Source: Bacillota bacterium (GTDB lineage: Bacteria > Bacillota > Tb-RUG-66). From it: a stretch of 9,437 nt of DNA. Of the stretch, positions 1 to 8,560 are shown in pieces. Under the pieces are notes generated by a model. That model was not told the origin of the DNA and made no database searches. It saw nothing but the letters and a program-made list of their open reading frames with translations. Every line of letters begins with the position of its first letter. Position 1 is the first letter of the stretch. The translations under genes and the position numbers were made by a program. Location of the stretch: assembly GCA_016288255.1 (NCBI GenBank), contig JAEEYS010000072.1, positions 1 to 9,437 on the forward strand, in the 5' to 3' direction.

Positions 1-1422
1 CTTGATAATAGCAAGAACTTTCTGCTCGTCCGCCAAAATGGATTTATAGTAGGCGATTTTTTCCAATAGATCTTTGTATTCTTCTTCGATACGGTCTCTG
101 TCCAAGCCGGTCAGCCGCTGGAGCTGCATTTCCAAAATAGCTTGGGCCTGCACGTCCGTCAACCTGAATTTTTCCATCAATTCCGTTTTGGCGGTGACTC
201 TGTCCGGCGCTTTCCTGATCAGCGCTACGATCTCATCGATATTATCAATGGCGATCCTGAGCCCTTCCAAAATATGAGCCCGTTTTTCCGCCTTATCCAA
301 ATCAAATTTGGTCCTTCTGATGATCACGTCTTCCTGATGCTTGATATAGTGGTAGATAATTTCTTTTAGGGATAAAATTTTGGGTTCGTTGTTCACCAAA
401 GCCAAGAAAATGATCCCGTAGGAGATCTCCAACTGGGTGTGTTTAAACAATTTGTTTAATACGACCTGTGGATTCATGTCTCTCTTGGTTTCGATCACGA
501 TCCGCATCCCGCCTCGGTCCGATTCGTCCCGCAGCGCGGTGATCCCTTCTACTTTTTTATCTCGCACCAATTCCGCGATTTTTTCGATCAGTCTGGCTTT
601 GTTCACCTGATAAGGGATCTCCGTCACCAGAATTTGATTTTTTCCGTTGGCCAAAGGCTCGATCTCCGTTTTGGACCGAATGGTGATGGTTCCTCTGCCT
701 TCTTCATAGGCTGTTTTGATCCCCTGTTTTCCTAAAATGATCCCTGCCGTAGGAAAATCCGGGCCTTTGATCTTTGTCATCAGCTCGCTTACCGTCACTT
801 CCGGGTTGTCGATCATCATAATGACCCCGTCAATGACTTCCGTCAGGTTGTGAGGCGGGATATTGGTGGCCATCCCTACCGCGATCCCGGAAGACCCGTT
901 AATCAAAAGGTTCGGGATCCTGGAAGGAAGCACTTTCGGTTCTTCCAAGGTTTCGTCAAAGTTCAGTTCAAACTCTACCGTGTTTTTATCCAGATCCCGC
1001 AGCATTTCCAGCGCCAAAGGCGACAGTCTTGCTTCCGTATACCGCATAGCGGCGGGAGAGTCCCCGTCTACCGATCCAAAGTTGCCGTGTCCGTCCACCA
1101 AAGGATACCTTGTGGAAAAAGGCTGCGCCAAACGAACCATCGCTTCATAAGCTGCCGTATCGCCGTGGGGATGGTATTTCCCCAAAACGTCCCCCACGAT
1201 CCTGGCGGATTTTCTGTGGGGTTTGTCCGGCCAAAGCGCCAATTCGCTCATGGCATATAAAATTTTACGGTGGACCGGTTTTAACCCGTCTTTGACTTCC
1301 GGCAAAGCGCGGCCTACAATAACACTCATGGCATAATCGATATATGCCGTTTTCATTCTTTCCTCAATACTGACAGGAATGATCTTGCTGCCCACTTTTT
1401 CCGCTTCTTTTTCTTTGTCCAA
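1..1422 (-). CDS. gyrA: DNA gyrase subunit A (5' part; 3' end outside window)
   Basis: GyrA is the DNA-cleaving and rejoining subunit of gyrase (A2B2), which introduces negative supercoils. I translated 474 codons, open to the left edge. Visible in order: [20 protein letters not shown] near the N-terminus, GKYHPHGD (about residues 81-88), and [10 protein letters not shown] with the catalytic tyrosine at Y128. The fragment ends in the coiled-coil region ([18 protein letters not shown]), so the C-terminal pinwheel domain is missing only because the window ends. In the quinolone-resistance region, T89 and E93 sit at E. coli Ser83 and Asp87; Thr at this place is normal in some Clostridia and is not by itself evidence of resistance. 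The start is TTG at 1422-1420: an in-frame stop (1440-1438) lies just upstream, AGGTGA (1432-1427) is the ribosome site, and the next in-frame ATG is codon 23. It lies 22 bases after the DUF1893 stop, so is probably co-transcribed. Confidence 0.97.
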   Translation of the reverse strand, partial: MDKEKEAEKVGSKIIPVSIEERMKTAYIDYAMSVIVGRALPEVKDGLKPVHRKILYAMSELALWPDKPHRKSARIVGDVLGKYHPHGDTAAYEAMVRLAQPFSTRYPLVDGHGNFGSVDGDSPAAMRYTEARLSPLALEMLRDLDKNTVEFELNFDETLEEPKVLPSRIPNLLINGSSGIAVGMATNIPPHNLTEVIDGVIMMIDNPEVTVSELMTKIKGPDFPTAGIILGKQGIKTAYEEGRGTITIRSKTEIEPLANGKNQILVTEIPYQVNKARLIEKIAELVRDKKVEGITALRDESDRGGMRIVIETKRDMNPQVVLNKLFKHTQLEISYGIIFLALVNNEPKILSLKEIIYHYIKHQEDVIIRRTKFDLDKAEKRAHILEGLRIAIDNIDEIVALIRKAPDRVTAKTELMEKFRLTDVQAQAILEMQLQRLTGLDRDRIEEEYKDLLEKIAYYKSILADEQKVLAIIK

Positions 1423-1444
1423 AATCTCACCTACTTTTTAAGCT

Positions 1445-1897
1445 CTAAATATCTATGGTTTTCATCGGTGCCGGCGCTTTTTCCTTCCAAAAATCTCGAA
1501 GGATCAAAAACCCTTCTGGAGGAGAAGTGGTTTTCTGCACCAGTTTTTCCATGGGACACCGATCTGTTTCTGTCCTGTTTAAGATCATTTCTACCAAATG
1601 ATGATAGGTAAAAGGGATCTTTTCCTGCTGTAATACCTGTTTTCCGTCTTGGCTCAAGGTCTCTCCATACACTTCTTTGATCCCGCCGCAGCACATCAGC
1701 TGCGCCGCCGCTTTTCCCACGATCTTATCCGCGATGGAGGCTCCTTTTAACATTCCCTGCTCCGTCAGCCGCAAAAGGGGCAATATCCCTTTTTCCGCCG
1801 TTTCGTAAAGGATGGTCCCTTCCTTGACCAGCACAAAAGAAAGCGTCTTTTCCCGCAGCCTTCTTTTTGCGATCTCAATGTCTGGAGAATCTTTCAC
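1445..1897 (-). CDS. DUF1893 domain protein (deaminase-like fold family, function unknown)
   Basis: 150 residues, a soluble protein with no signal peptide. I recognise the DUF1893 pattern: KTLSFVLVKEGTILY (about 17-31), KGILPLL (36-42), KGASIADKIVGKAAA (51-65), GGIKEVYGETLS (71-82), and NRTETDRCPMEKLV (107-120). From family knowledge, the Thermotoga member TM1506 has a cytidine-deaminase-like fold, but no reaction is established, and the classical PCxxC zinc motif of deaminases is not visible here. Candidate functional residues are D57/K58, C69/C70, C114 and E117. The start is GTG at 1897-1895, preceded by a GGGTGAG ribosome-site-like stretch; the only early in-frame ATG is M49, which would cut off the first conserved strand. 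The first 23 bases overlap the end of the ECF S-component gene in another frame, suggesting translational coupling. gyrA follows directly. The last ~25 residues look poorly conserved. Confidence 0.88.
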   Translation of the reverse strand: MKDSPDIEIAKRRLREKTLSFVLVKEGTILYETAEKGILPLLRLTEQGMLKGASIADKIVGKAAAQLMCCGGIKEVYGETLSQDGKQVLQQEKIPFTYHHLVEMILNRTETDRCPMEKLVQKTTSPPEGFLILRDFWKEKAPAPMKTIDI

Positions 1898-2429
1898 TGG
1901 AGCTCACCCTTTCTTCCACTGTCCTTACAATGATCGGTATGATAACGATCTGGATCACCATACCTACGATACCGCCCACGATCCCCGACCAAACGTAGAT
2001 CAATGGATTGATGGCCGCGGGCGCCAAACCGATCTTTACCAATAGGAAGATCCATGGGATCAAAAAGACTCTTCCCATGACCATCGTCAAAAGCAAAGAT
2101 ACGAATAGATTCCACTTTAACCGTTTATAGAAGAATCCGGCAAAAAAACCGTATACGGCCAGTTCCACCACCATAAAAAGCACCACGGGCACCGGCGCAA
2201 GAGGCGGCATCCCCGTCAAGATACAGCAAAGGATGGGAACGATCAGTCCCGTAAAAAAACCTACTCCCGGAGAAACCAACATTCCTGCTAGAATAACCGG
2301 AATATGCATGGGCAAAAACATGTTGCCGGAAATGCCCAAAAGGTGAAACAAGGAAGGAATGGCTACCCCCAATCCGATGAGCATGGCCCCTCGAATCAAT
2401 TCTCGGTTAGACAATTTTCTTTTCATCAT
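1875..2429 (-). CDS. ECF transporter S component (substrate-binding membrane protein, vitamin or cofactor class)
   Basis: 184 residues, very hydrophobic, with about six membrane segments (roughly 13-31, 39-53, 56-73, 80-103, 108-130, 140-168). Length and layout match S components of energy-coupling factor importers (ECF_trnsprt-like), including LPMHIPVILAGMLVSP followed by GFFTGLIVPIL and LTGMPPLAPVPVVLFMVVELAVYG. S components capture a vitamin, cofactor or metal and dock on a shared EcfA/EcfA'/EcfT module. No such module is in the window, so this would be a group II S component using a module encoded elsewhere. I cannot assign the substrate. Two ATGs lie in tandem: AGGAGG (2440-2435) is 5 bases from the first (2429) and 8 from the second (2426), so either may be used. 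It starts 43 bases after the M20 gene stop and overlaps the DUF1893 gene at its end. Confidence 0.82.
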   Translation of the reverse strand: MMKRKLSNRELIRGAMLIGLGVAIPSLFHLLGISGNMFLPMHIPVILAGMLVSPGVGFFTGLIVPILCCILTGMPPLAPVPVVLFMVVELAVYGFFAGFFYKRLKWNLFVSLLLTMVMGRVFLIPWIFLLVKIGLAPAAINPLIYVWSGIVGGIVGMVIQIVIIPIIVRTVEERVSSSERFSRH

Positions 2430-2472
2430 AAATCCCTCCTGTTTATCTTTTATAGGGAGAAACCTGGCTTTT

Positions 2473-3672
2473 TTATTCCGCGTGGCGAAGCAGATAATCC
2501 GTTACCACGGCGCTCATGGCTTCGATCCCGTAGATCAAGTTCTTGCTTTCAAAAGAAAATCTGGGATGGTGATGTTTGATCTCTTCTGTGGGGCATTTTT
2601 TTCCTACGCCGATATTAAAATATCCCGTAGGCACTGCTTCCGCCACAAAAGCAAAATCCTCTCCGCCCATATTGACCACTTTTTCTTCCAATAAATGCTC
2701 TTCTCCGAAAAAGCCCCGAAGGGTCTCTTCGATGCCTGCCATAATGGCGTCGTCGTTATAAAAAGCAGGATAGCTTTTTTCATAAGTAAAGACATAATCG
2801 CCGCCTTGTCCCTGGGTGATCCCTTTGATCAAAGCGTCCATCTGTGCCGGGATCGCTTCTCTGAGATCTTTGTCGAAGGTCCTGACGGTGCCGGTCAAAT
2901 GCACTTCGTTTGGAATGATATTGTGCGCGGAGCCGCCTTCCACACTGCCGAATGTCAAAACAGCCGGTTCCATCGGCGGTGTTCTTCTGCTGATAATGGT
3001 CTGGCAAGCCATAATGACCTGCGCGGTCAGCACGATGGGGTCGATCCCGTTTTGCGGCGCGGCGCCGTGTCCGCCGTTTCCTTTGATGGTCAGCTCAAAA
3101 GCGTCCGGCGCAGCCATAATGGGACCGTATTTGTATTTGATGATCCCTTCCGGCAGTTCCCCCGCTACGTGGCAGGCAAAAGCCGCTTCCACCTTTGGAT
3201 TTTCCAAAATACCGGATTCCATAATGGTAGGAATGGCGCCGCCTCCCCCTTCTTCTGCCGGCTGGAACACGAACTTGATCAAGCCGGGCAGTTCTTCTTT
3301 CAATTCATTTAATACCAGCAATGTCCCCAATAAAATACCTGTATTGCCGTCATGACCGCAGGCGTGCATTTTTCCCGGAATTTCGGATTTATAAGGCACA
3401 TCCACCTCTTCCGTAATATTCAGCGCGTCCATATCCGCCCGAATTAAAATAGTTTTTCCCGGTTTTCCGCCCTGGATGGTGCCGGCGATCCCCGTATAGC
3501 CGCCGATCTGAGGCGTATAAGAGATCCCTGCTTTGTCTAATTCTTCCATGATCCTGGCTGCTGTGTGGAATTCTTCATAACTGGTTTCCGGGTGCCTGTG
3601 GATATCTTCTCTTAATTTCATGGCTCTGTCCAAATATTTTTGGCTTAATTCCCTGATTTCATTGTAAAACAT
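2473..3672 (-). CDS. M20-family (M20D-like) metal-dependent amidohydrolase
   Basis: 399 residues, the usual length for the M20D/HipO-like group, which removes acyl or amino-acid groups from amides (N-acyl-amino acids, IAA-amino acids, N-acetyl-diaminopimelate, p-aminobenzoyl-glutamate). The two-metal site is intact by motif: RADMDAL (78-84), HACGHDGN (103-110, ligands C105 and H107), QPAEEGGGG (137-145, E140/E141), H168, and HHHPRF (367-372) at the C-terminus. The lid/dimerisation domain is about 187-300 (KGNGGHGAAPQNGIDPI). There is no signal peptide, so it acts in the cytoplasm. The ATG at 3672 has AGGAG (3687-3683) 10 bases upstream. It is the first gene of the M20-ECF-DUF1893-gyrA cluster and follows a 162-base gap after gyrB. 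The precise substrate cannot be read from sequence; an imported conjugate handled by the neighbouring ECF protein is only a guess. Confidence 0.93.
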   Translation of the reverse strand: MFYNEIRELSQKYLDRAMKLREDIHRHPETSYEEFHTAARIMEELDKAGISYTPQIGGYTGIAGTIQGGKPGKTILIRADMDALNITEEVDVPYKSEIPGKMHACGHDGNTGILLGTLLVLNELKEELPGLIKFVFQPAEEGGGGAIPTIMESGILENPKVEAAFACHVAGELPEGIIKYKYGPIMAAPDAFELTIKGNGGHGAAPQNGIDPIVLTAQVIMACQTIISRRTPPMEPAVLTFGSVEGGSAHNIIPNEVHLTGTVRTFDKDLREAIPAQMDALIKGITQGQGGDYVFTYEKSYPAFYNDDAIMAGIEETLRGFFGEEHLLEEKVVNMGGEDFAFVAEAVPTGYFNIGVGKKCPTEEIKHHHPRFSFESKNLIYGIEAMSAVVTDYLLRHAE

Positions 3673-3707
3673 CCTGCTTTCACTCCTTTTTTATTTTGTC
3701 CAAAACC

Positions 3708-3736
3708 TGTGGATAAACCTGTGGATTTGTGAATAA
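3708..3736 (-). promoter_or_regulatory. DnaA-box cluster between gyrB and the M20 gene
   Basis: Reading the minus strand, 3708-3716 is a perfect TTATCCACA box and 3728-3736 is TTATTCACA, a full match to TTATNCACA. Between them, 3720-3728 reads AAATCCACA (two mismatches). All three have the same orientation, and the first two lie in an 11-bp direct repeat (AACCTGTGGAT on the plus strand at 3704-3714 and 3716-3726). The group sits 36 bases or more upstream of the M20 start codon, where a promoter for the M20-ECF-DUF1893-gyrA cluster would be expected. It may be an outlying part of the origin, a DnaA-regulated promoter, or a DnaA-titrating site; the sequence does not decide. Confidence 0.75.
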
Positions 3737-3775
3737 CCCCACAAATGCGGAAATCGAAATTCCCTTTTTTGTTAG

Positions 3776-3809
3776 ATTTTCCCTCTCATTTTCCCTCTTT
3801 TTCCCTTTT
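3776..3809. repeat. Pyrimidine-rich imperfect tandem repeat after gyrB
   Basis: On the plus strand ATTTTCCCTCT occurs at 3776-3786 and again at 3788-3798, followed by a degenerate third unit TTTTCCCTTTT (3799-3809), so the period is about 12 then 11 bases. The minus (coding-sense) strand is almost pure purine here (GAGGGAAAAT units). It lies between the gyrB stop and the DnaA boxes. No hairpin with a T-run was found, so it does not look like an intrinsic terminator. Confidence 0.55.
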
Positions 3810-3834
3810 GTTTTCTCTTGAGGCCTATGGCCTT

Positions 3835-5790
<1,956 letters not shown>

Positions 5791-5822
5791 TCAGGCGTTG
5801 AAAAGATTCTTTTTCTGATTCT

Positions 5823-6911
5823 CTATCTGGAAACGACCGTTCCTTCTTTTACTTCAAACAAAGGCAGCTTTTTAGAAAGAACGGCGTAATCCTCTTCCAA
5901 AAGGGCTGTCGTAATGAAGGTCTGGTTTTTTAATATCACATCCATCAAATATTTTCTTCTTTTTTCATCCAATTCACTCATCACATCATCCAAGATCAAA
6001 ACAGGACTGTCCTGGAACAAAGTCTCCAACCGGTTCATCTCCGCGATCTTTAAGGACAAAACCGCAGTGCGCTGCTGTCCTTGAGACCCGAATTTTTTGC
6101 TGTCATGCCCGTTGATGAAAAAGGTGATGTCATCTCTGTGGGGACCAAGCAAGGTCATCCCCCGAAAGATCTCTTCTTCTCTTTTTTTTAGAAAAGCCTC
6201 TTCAAAAAGAACACCATCCCGAAAAGATGGTTCATATAGGATCTTTAAACTTTCTTCTCCCTGCGTCACGGCGCTGTGGATCTGTTCTGCATGATCGGAA
6301 AGCGCTTTTACTTCTTCTTGTCTGAATCTCATGATGAGATTGCCCGATCTGATCAGCTGCGCCGTTAAAACATCCAATATTTTATAGGCTTCTTCTCTTT
6401 TTTGTTTTCGCAGTTCTTTTAAGACGGCATTTCTTTGCCGTAAAATCCGCTTATAATTCAAATACTCGTTTTTATAGATTTGATTCAACTGAGACAAGTG
6501 CTTATTCAAAAAAACTCTTCTTACGGCAGAAGATCCTTTGATGAGCTCCAGATCTTCCGGAGAAAACATGACAAGCGGCAGATTTCCCATGAGATCCGAG
6601 ATGCGGCCCGTTGTTTTCCCATTGATCTTGATCCTCTTTTTATCCTCTTTGACCGCCATTTCCAGCGTAAAAAGGCCTTCTTTTTTTTCACAAAGAAGTT
6701 TTACGTAAAAATGCTCTTTTCCCCAATGGATCAGCTCTGTATCTTTTCTGGTCCTGTGGGACTGTCCGAAAGACATCAAATACATGGCTTCCACCAAATT
6801 GGTCTTACCCTGTCCGTTGTCTCCCACAAAAATAGCACCGCTCTTCTCTAATTGTATCGCTAATTTTAAATAATTTCTATAGTTTAAAAGGGTAATTTCT
6901 TTTATATTCAA
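5823..6911 (-). CDS. recF: DNA replication and repair protein RecF
   Basis: 362 residues, normal RecF length. RecF is an SMC/ABC-like ATPase that, with RecO and RecR, helps load RecA on gapped DNA at stalled forks. Visible: the N-terminal LLNYRNY, Walker A GDNGQGKTN (30-38), an internal helical segment (about 140-200), LLGPHRDDI before the ABC signature SQGQQRTAV (from S276), and Walker B SPVLILDDVMSELDE with D308/D309. The start is TTG (6911-6909): AAGGAG (6924-6919) is 7 bases upstream, and starting there gives the standard MNIKEITLLNYRNY N-terminus. It begins 25 bases after the yaaA stop and belongs to the dnaN-yaaA-recF-gyrB run. It is intact, with no frameshift. Confidence 0.97.
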   Translation of the reverse strand: MNIKEITLLNYRNYLKLAIQLEKSGAIFVGDNGQGKTNLVEAMYLMSFGQSHRTRKDTELIHWGKEHFYVKLLCEKKEGLFTLEMAVKEDKKRIKINGKTTGRISDLMGNLPLVMFSPEDLELIKGSSAVRRVFLNKHLSQLNQIYKNEYLNYKRILRQRNAVLKELRKQKREEAYKILDVLTAQLIRSGNLIMRFRQEEVKALSDHAEQIHSAVTQGEESLKILYEPSFRDGVLFEEAFLKKREEEIFRGMTLLGPHRDDITFFINGHDSKKFGSQGQQRTAVLSLKIAEMNRLETLFQDSPVLILDDVMSELDEKRRKYLMDVILKNQTFITTALLEEDYAVLSKKLPLFEVKEGTVVSR

Positions 6912-6936
6912 AAAAATGCTCCTTTTTCAAGGAATT

Positions 6937-7185
6937 TTATTTTTCCGTGTGACCCACCACCTGAAAGAGTACAGAACCGCCGTCTTCCAGTAAAACTTCC
7001 ACCAAATCCCCGTTTCTTAATTTTTTTCCTCTTTTTGTCTCTGTTTCACCGTTGACCAAAACCGCGCCGGCTAAAATGGCATCTTTGGCTTCTCCCCCGC
7101 TTTCGGTCAGCTGTACCCATTTCAAAAACTGATCCAGTTTGATATATTCCGTTTTGATCCTGATCTGTTCTATCTCTTTTTTCAT
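6937..7185 (-). CDS. yaaA: S4-domain RNA-binding protein of the YaaA/RlbA type
   Basis: 82 residues made almost entirely of an S4-like fold: IKLDQFLKWVQLTESGGEAKDAILAGAVLVNGE (about 15-47) followed by KRGKKLRNGDLVEV (52-65). The position between dnaN and recF is that of the B. subtilis YaaA (RlbA) family, a small RNA-binding protein with a proposed link to ribosome assembly; its exact role is not clear from sequence. The ATG overlaps the dnaN stop by one base (TAATG, 7187-7183), and there is no good independent ribosome site, so its translation is probably coupled to dnaN. recF follows 25 bases on. Confidence 0.93.
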   Translation of the reverse strand: MKKEIEQIRIKTEYIKLDQFLKWVQLTESGGEAKDAILAGAVLVNGETETKRGKKLRNGDLVEVLLEDGGSVLFQVVGHTEK

Positions 7186-8300
7186 TATTTGATCCTGACC
7201 GGCAGCAGCATATGCAGGTCTTCTTCTTCATAAGGCCTGACCACACAGGGTTTTAAGCTGTCTATAAAGGACAAGGTCACATATTCACTGTCAAATGATT
7301 TCAATGCGTCCAATACATAAAGGGAATTAAAAGCGATCTCCATTTCTTTTCCTTTGGTATCCACCGTCAATTCTCTGTGAAAATCACCGATATCGGAATT
7401 GGACGTTACAATGAGCCGGTTTCCTTCCACCGTTATTTTGATCATTTTGTTTTTATTCTGAGAAGAGATCAAGCTGGCCAGTTCCACTGTATTGTTTAAC
7501 AGCGCTCTTTCCACAGTGACCATCGTTTCCGTCATTTCTTTTTTCGGGATAATGGCATTGTAGTTGATATACTGCCCTTCGATCAATGTAGAATAAAGGG
7601 AGATGTCTTTACAATAGAAATATACTTTATTTTTATCAAAAGCGATGCTTAAAGTCTCTTCTTCCACGCTTCGAATGATATTCAATATCTCTTCCAAGAC
7701 CCTTCTCGGTAAGATTTCCGACAAAACCAAGGAAGGATCACAGTCTAATTCTCTTTTCAATAAAGATAAACGGTATCCGTCCAGTCCCACCATGGTCAGT
7801 TCCTTATTTTTTACTTCCAAAAAAGCGCCCGTTAAAAGTGGATTGGTATCGTCCTGTTTTTTGATAGAGACCATGACATGACTGATCGCCTTATCCAAAA
7901 CTCTTTTATCCATGGTCAATCCTTTTTCTTCAAAGTTTCCGAAGCTCAATTCCGGAAATTCCACCGGATCGAAACCTTTCATCGTCACCTTGATAGTCTG
8001 GCATTCCACGGAAATTTTGCTGTAATCCGTCATGGAAAAAGTGATATCGTCATCCGGGAATCGACGCATGATATCCAAAAACGTACGGCAGTGTAAAAGA
8101 AGGCTCCCTTCCCCGCTGGAAGAAGCCGGAATAACATATTTGACACCCATACTGAGATTGGTAGCGTAAAATGTAATGGTATCCCTCTTGATATACAGTT
8201 TTACATATTGTAAGACCGGTAATGTCGTATTGGAGGGAATGGTTCTTAAACTCAAGTTCAAAGCAAGGATCAGGTCCTTTTGTTTTACGGTAAATTGCAT
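7185..8300 (-). CDS. dnaN: DNA polymerase III beta subunit (sliding clamp)
   Basis: 371 residues, typical for a clamp: three repeats of the same fold at about 1-120, 130-248 and 250-371. The clamp is a ring-shaped dimer that tethers the replicative polymerase and other DNA enzymes. Visible marks are the N-terminus MQFTVKQKDLILALN, TLPVLQYVKL, the central MVGLDGYRLSLLKREL, and the C-terminal LHMLLPVRIK, which forms part of the peptide-binding pocket. The ATG at 8300 has AGGAGG (8313-8308) 7 bases upstream. It follows dnaA across a 314-base origin-like gap, and its stop overlaps the yaaA start. A weak candidate promoter lies in the origin gap, so it may be read both from dnaA and on its own. 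Confidence 0.98.
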   Translation of the reverse strand: MQFTVKQKDLILALNLSLRTIPSNTTLPVLQYVKLYIKRDTITFYATNLSMGVKYVIPASSSGEGSLLLHCRTFLDIMRRFPDDDITFSMTDYSKISVECQTIKVTMKGFDPVEFPELSFGNFEEKGLTMDKRVLDKAISHVMVSIKKQDDTNPLLTGAFLEVKNKELTMVGLDGYRLSLLKRELDCDPSLVLSEILPRRVLEEILNIIRSVEEETLSIAFDKNKVYFYCKDISLYSTLIEGQYINYNAIIPKKEMTETMVTVERALLNNTVELASLISSQNKNKMIKITVEGNRLIVTSNSDIGDFHRELTVDTKGKEMEIAFNSLYVLDALKSFDSEYVTLSFIDSLKPCVVRPYEEEDLHMLLPVRIK

Positions 8301-8337
8301 AGTAGTTCCTCCTTTTTTCTTCTTTTGTTATCTTGTT

Positions 8338-8361
8338 TAATAGTAGGAGTAGTAGTAGAAG
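8338..8361 (+). promoter_or_regulatory. DnaA-trio-like triplet array
   Basis: On the plus strand eight consecutive triplets, in register, read TAA, TAG, TAG, GAG, TAG, TAG, TAG, AAG, ending one base (C8362) before the DnaA box at 8363. DnaA-trios (3'-GAT-5' repeats, meaning TAG read 5' to 3') are the sites where DnaA binds single-stranded DNA to open the origin in B. subtilis. The polarity, running away from a DnaA box toward the AT-rich side near dnaN, agrees with that model. The GC-rich spacer described between box and trio in B. subtilis is nearly absent here. Confidence 0.75.
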
Positions 8362-8362
8362 C

Positions 8363-8379
8363 TGTGAATATGGGGATAA
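8363..8379 (-). promoter_or_regulatory. Two tandem DnaA boxes beside the trio
   Basis: Reading the minus strand, 8371-8379 is TTATCCCCA and 8363-8371 is ATATTCACA, each one mismatch from TTATNCACA. They share one base and point the same way, toward the trio. Degenerate boxes are normal inside origins, and their position next to the trio supports the call more than the individual match. Confidence 0.6.
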
Positions 8380-8413
8380 GCCCGTAAAAAGTAAAGGATA
8401 TCCCCTTTTTCCT

Positions 8414-8422
8414 TGTGTATAG
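8414..8422 (-). promoter_or_regulatory. Degenerate DnaA box
   Basis: The minus strand reads CTATACACA, one mismatch from TTATNCACA. It has the same orientation as the pair at 8363-8379, 34 bases away. Alone it would be weak; it is listed because it belongs to the origin group. Confidence 0.45.
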
Positions 8423-8560
8423 TTTTTGGGATAACAAAAAAAGTTAAACAAAAATCATAGGTATAGAATAAAAATCTGTTTCAAAAAGGTGTTTTTTTGA
8501 ATTATTTTTAGGTAAAAAAACGGCTGTTTTTTATCAAATCTGTGAGGAAAGTTTATAACT
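8423..8560. other. AT-rich core of the origin gap
   Basis: This stretch is dominated by A and T runs, with few G or C bases and no full DnaA box. It includes a 7-bp inverted repeat (8515-8521 with 8526-8532, loop GGCT) and a 6-bp one (AAAGTT-TAT-AACTTT, 8548-8562). It could help DNA melting or be a spacer between the two box groups; the AT-rich sequence left of the trio (8301-8340) is the alternative place for first unwinding. Confidence 0.5.
8454..8484 (-). promoter_or_regulatory. dnaN: Weak candidate promoter for dnaN
   Basis: On the minus strand TTGAAA (8484-8479) and TATGAT (8459-8454) resemble -35 and -10 elements, but the spacer is 19 bases, longer than the preferred 17. The site lies within the origin gap about 150 bases before the dnaN start. 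In such AT-rich sequence chance matches are common, so this is only a candidate. Confidence 0.25.

Noticed and set aside
1138..1160. GyrA T89 as an acquired quinolone-resistance mutation
   Set aside because: Threonine at this position is wild type in some Clostridia such as Clostridioides difficile, so it is not evidence of resistance.
850..1260. 136-codon plus-strand frame opposite gyrA
   Set aside because: It is antisense to the most conserved part of GyrA (catalytic tyrosine region) and is a coding shadow.
2695..3312. 205-codon plus-strand frame opposite the M20 gene
   Set aside because: It is a mirror frame of a clear, motif-complete gene. The product has no recognisable domain and no ribosome-site support.
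3821..3833. Hairpin AGGCC-TAT-GGCCT directly after the gyrB stop as a terminator
   Set aside because: The stem is only 5 bp, and neither strand has a T-run after it (the minus strand continues with A/G-rich sequence).
3673..3834. A riboswitch ahead of the M20/ECF genes
   Set aside because: The gap holds DnaA boxes and a purine tract but no conserved aptamer-like stems that I can recognise, and only 43 bases precede the ECF gene itself.
8341..8358. TAG repeats as a short CRISPR-like or microsatellite repeat
   Set aside because: The units are 3 bases with no spacers. The position against DnaA boxes and the AT-rich flank is better explained as DnaA-trios.
8394..8411. GGATATCC-centred hairpin in the origin gap as a dnaA terminator
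   Set aside because: The stem is short and imperfect, and the T-run is interrupted. It also lies far from the dnaA stop, inside DnaA-box territory.
8050..8451. 133-codon minus-strand frame across the origin gap and the 5' end of dnaN
   Set aside because: It is out of frame with dnaN, and its run of leucines is simply the translated TAG-triplet array. It has no ribosome site and no family resemblance, and it overlaps both the origin signals and a certain gene.
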